NCBI GenBank assembly: GCA_023853785.1
Contig: JAJIRX010000372.1
Span: 1-16,564, forward strand
Source: Psilocybe azurescens
Lineage: Eukaryota; Basidiomycota; Agaricomycetes; Agaricales; Agrocybaceae
Reading direction: 5' to 3'
DNA: 16,564 nt
Each line of letters opens with the position of its first letter. The stretch's first letter is position 1. The notes under the pieces are model-generated. The model did no database searches and had not been told where the DNA came from. It worked only from the letters and a program-made list of their open reading frames with translations. This document shows positions 15,640 to 16,564 of this stretch, one piece after another. Position numbers and translations under genes: made by a program.

Positions 15640-16564
15640 TCATCTCCAAGAATGAGTGAAGGTAGCACAACGTAGTTGGCTGCCTAAGCTCGCAGGTCCA
15701 GGGAGGACGATATGTCCTTTGCAGGTGAGGATGTGTGTGCGGGTCTCCCAAGGGCATCCACACAGGCACGATGTATGACCATCGTTGAGATTGAATCAGG
15801 AATAATAAGACCCGATGGGCTTATGATTCAGAATACACCTACACATGTGTGCGTAGAGCTGCGGAGAGCTCATGTTCGCGAAATGAATCCAAGGGTTTTC
15901 TTTGCCCCGGGCTGTGCAACGGCCCCGTCGACTGCTTTGAGTTGGAGAAAGTTCCTTCCTCGATATTCGGGGTCCTGGAATGAGACATTCCAGGAAGCGC
16001 CGCGAGGGCAGCTTGCATGCGCAGGCTGTCAATGTGAAGGCGTGGGCCCAGTGCGACTTTGAGTTTGGTTGCGTACTGTGCTTTGTAATCCAAATCCCAC
16101 TGCAATCGCTGAGGACGTACACAAAGGTAATTGACTGGCCATCCTTGCGGGTGAACCAGGTCTGAAGAGCCTCGCAGACAGCCACAGAGTGGCCTTGTCC
16201 GAGTGGATAGAGGGGTCAACAGCTCGACGGGCAGAGGCCATCAAGTCTGTGAAAATGAAATAAATGGTGCAATCGTCACGCGAAGTCGCATTGACGATTG
16301 CAGAACGAATGGCATAAAGCTCCGCATCCGGGCAGTGACTTTGCCTGCGACATGTCTAGCGCGCCAGCACTCGACTCCGCCGCTGAACAGGATGGAGGCC
16401 GCAATGGCTTGATACTGCTCCTGAGAGGGCAGACTTGCGTCTGTCCCTGCATAATAGGTCCCGATGTTCTCCGAGATTTTGTCTCCGGAGCTTATCGAGG
16501 TGTTTGGTGCGCTGCTTCAGTTCCTGTCGGCGTCGCCACGAGAAATCTTGCAGCCATCGAAGTG
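15640..16564 (-). pseudogene. ORF2 fragment of LINE F: RNase H and Cys/His finger
   Basis: On the minus strand, RNase H is in pieces from 16564 to about 16040. FTDLMASARRA (about 16255-16225) keeps the Asp but has Leu where other copies have Ser. WFTRKDGQSITFVYV follows at about 16150-16090. The end of ORF2 carries NPWIHFANMSSPQLYAHMCRC, then YYS and a TGA at 15796-15798 where copy C has CGA. The finger CLCGCPWETRTHILTC is readable but is followed by a lost base that shifts the frame. The last codons give HSFLEMN instead of HSFWR-stop. It cannot encode an active protein. Confidence 0.86.

Larger units (their letters stand above)
15006..16564 (-). mobile_element. LINE copy F, 3' part, inserted in LINE G
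   Basis: This minus-strand LINE begins with a 22-base T-run (15006-15027), its A tail. The 3' UTR, ORF2 C-terminus and RNase H follow, and it runs off the right edge near the RNase H start. The target before it is AGAAACTATAC, part of LINE G ORF2. The element end differs slightly from the other copies (GATGATAT rather than GATGATTT before the tail). Confidence 0.9.

Noticed and set aside
1..16564. Dispersed long repeats as a tandem array, CRISPR or rDNA-like unit
   Set aside because: Units are in both orientations, of unequal length, and are bounded by retrotransposon tails and target-site duplications.
1..16564. A new host system (defence, metabolic or signalling genes) hidden between the elements
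   Set aside because: After assigning all pieces to LINE or Copia there is no unassigned stretch longer than about 150 bases, apart from short untranslated parts of the same elements.

Overview
The window is a nested pile of retrotransposons in what is very probably the genome of a filamentous basidiomycete, most likely an Agaricomycete. That placement is an inference from the protein style: a Tad1-like non-LTR ORF2 with EN, RT carrying YIDDG/YVDDG, RNase H and a terminal Cys/His finger, plus an ORF1 ending in a CPNCGKNH zinc knuckle. I see no host gene, tRNA, rRNA, CRISPR array or prokaryotic feature. Essentially every base belongs to one of two element types: one LINE family (seven visible pieces) and one Ty1/Copia family (a solo LTR and a 5' LTR with gag).

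Layout, left to right. A (+, 1-2095): 3' half of a LINE ending in a poly(A) tail. B (-, 2096-3910): internal LINE piece (RNase H to RT) with neither end. C (-, 3911-5573): LINE 3' end, poly(T) on the plus strand. D (+, 5574-9783): the longest LINE copy, 5'-truncated inside EN and carrying a solo Copia LTR (6100-6351). E (-, 9797-12095): the upstream part of the same element as C. Copia (+, from 12096): 5' LTR, primer-binding site and truncated gag. G (+, about 12839-15005): LINE 5' end with 5' UTR, broken ORF1 and the first codons of ORF2. F (-, 15006-16564): another LINE 3' end running off the window.

The pieces resolve into a nest. C and E are one minus-strand LINE split by D; the proof is a 13-14 bp target-site duplication (AACACCCGGTCTGG) on both sides of D. 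A solo LTR in turn sits in D with a perfect 5-bp duplication (AAAAA). The same Copia family entered the EN region of C/E, G entered the Copia gag, and F entered G just after the ORF2 start. C/E itself lies in B, and A lies in B on the other side. That makes at least eight insertion events and up to five levels (B > C/E > Copia > G > F), and it predicts what should lie beyond both window edges.

No copy is intact. All LINE reading frames are broken by small indels, and several catalytic residues are lost (RNase H Glu to Gln in B, RT YxDD destroyed in E, a zinc-ligand Cys to Ser in D). RT, RNase H and finger domains remain clearly readable when copies are compared. Points worth a second look are the complete nesting logic, a perfect hairpin over RT motif B whose 3-base loop appears inverted between copies, a conserved 3' UTR stem-loop, a TAG-G-ATG ORF1/ORF2 junction, a half-tRNA-iMet primer site in the Copia element, and CpG-type decay.
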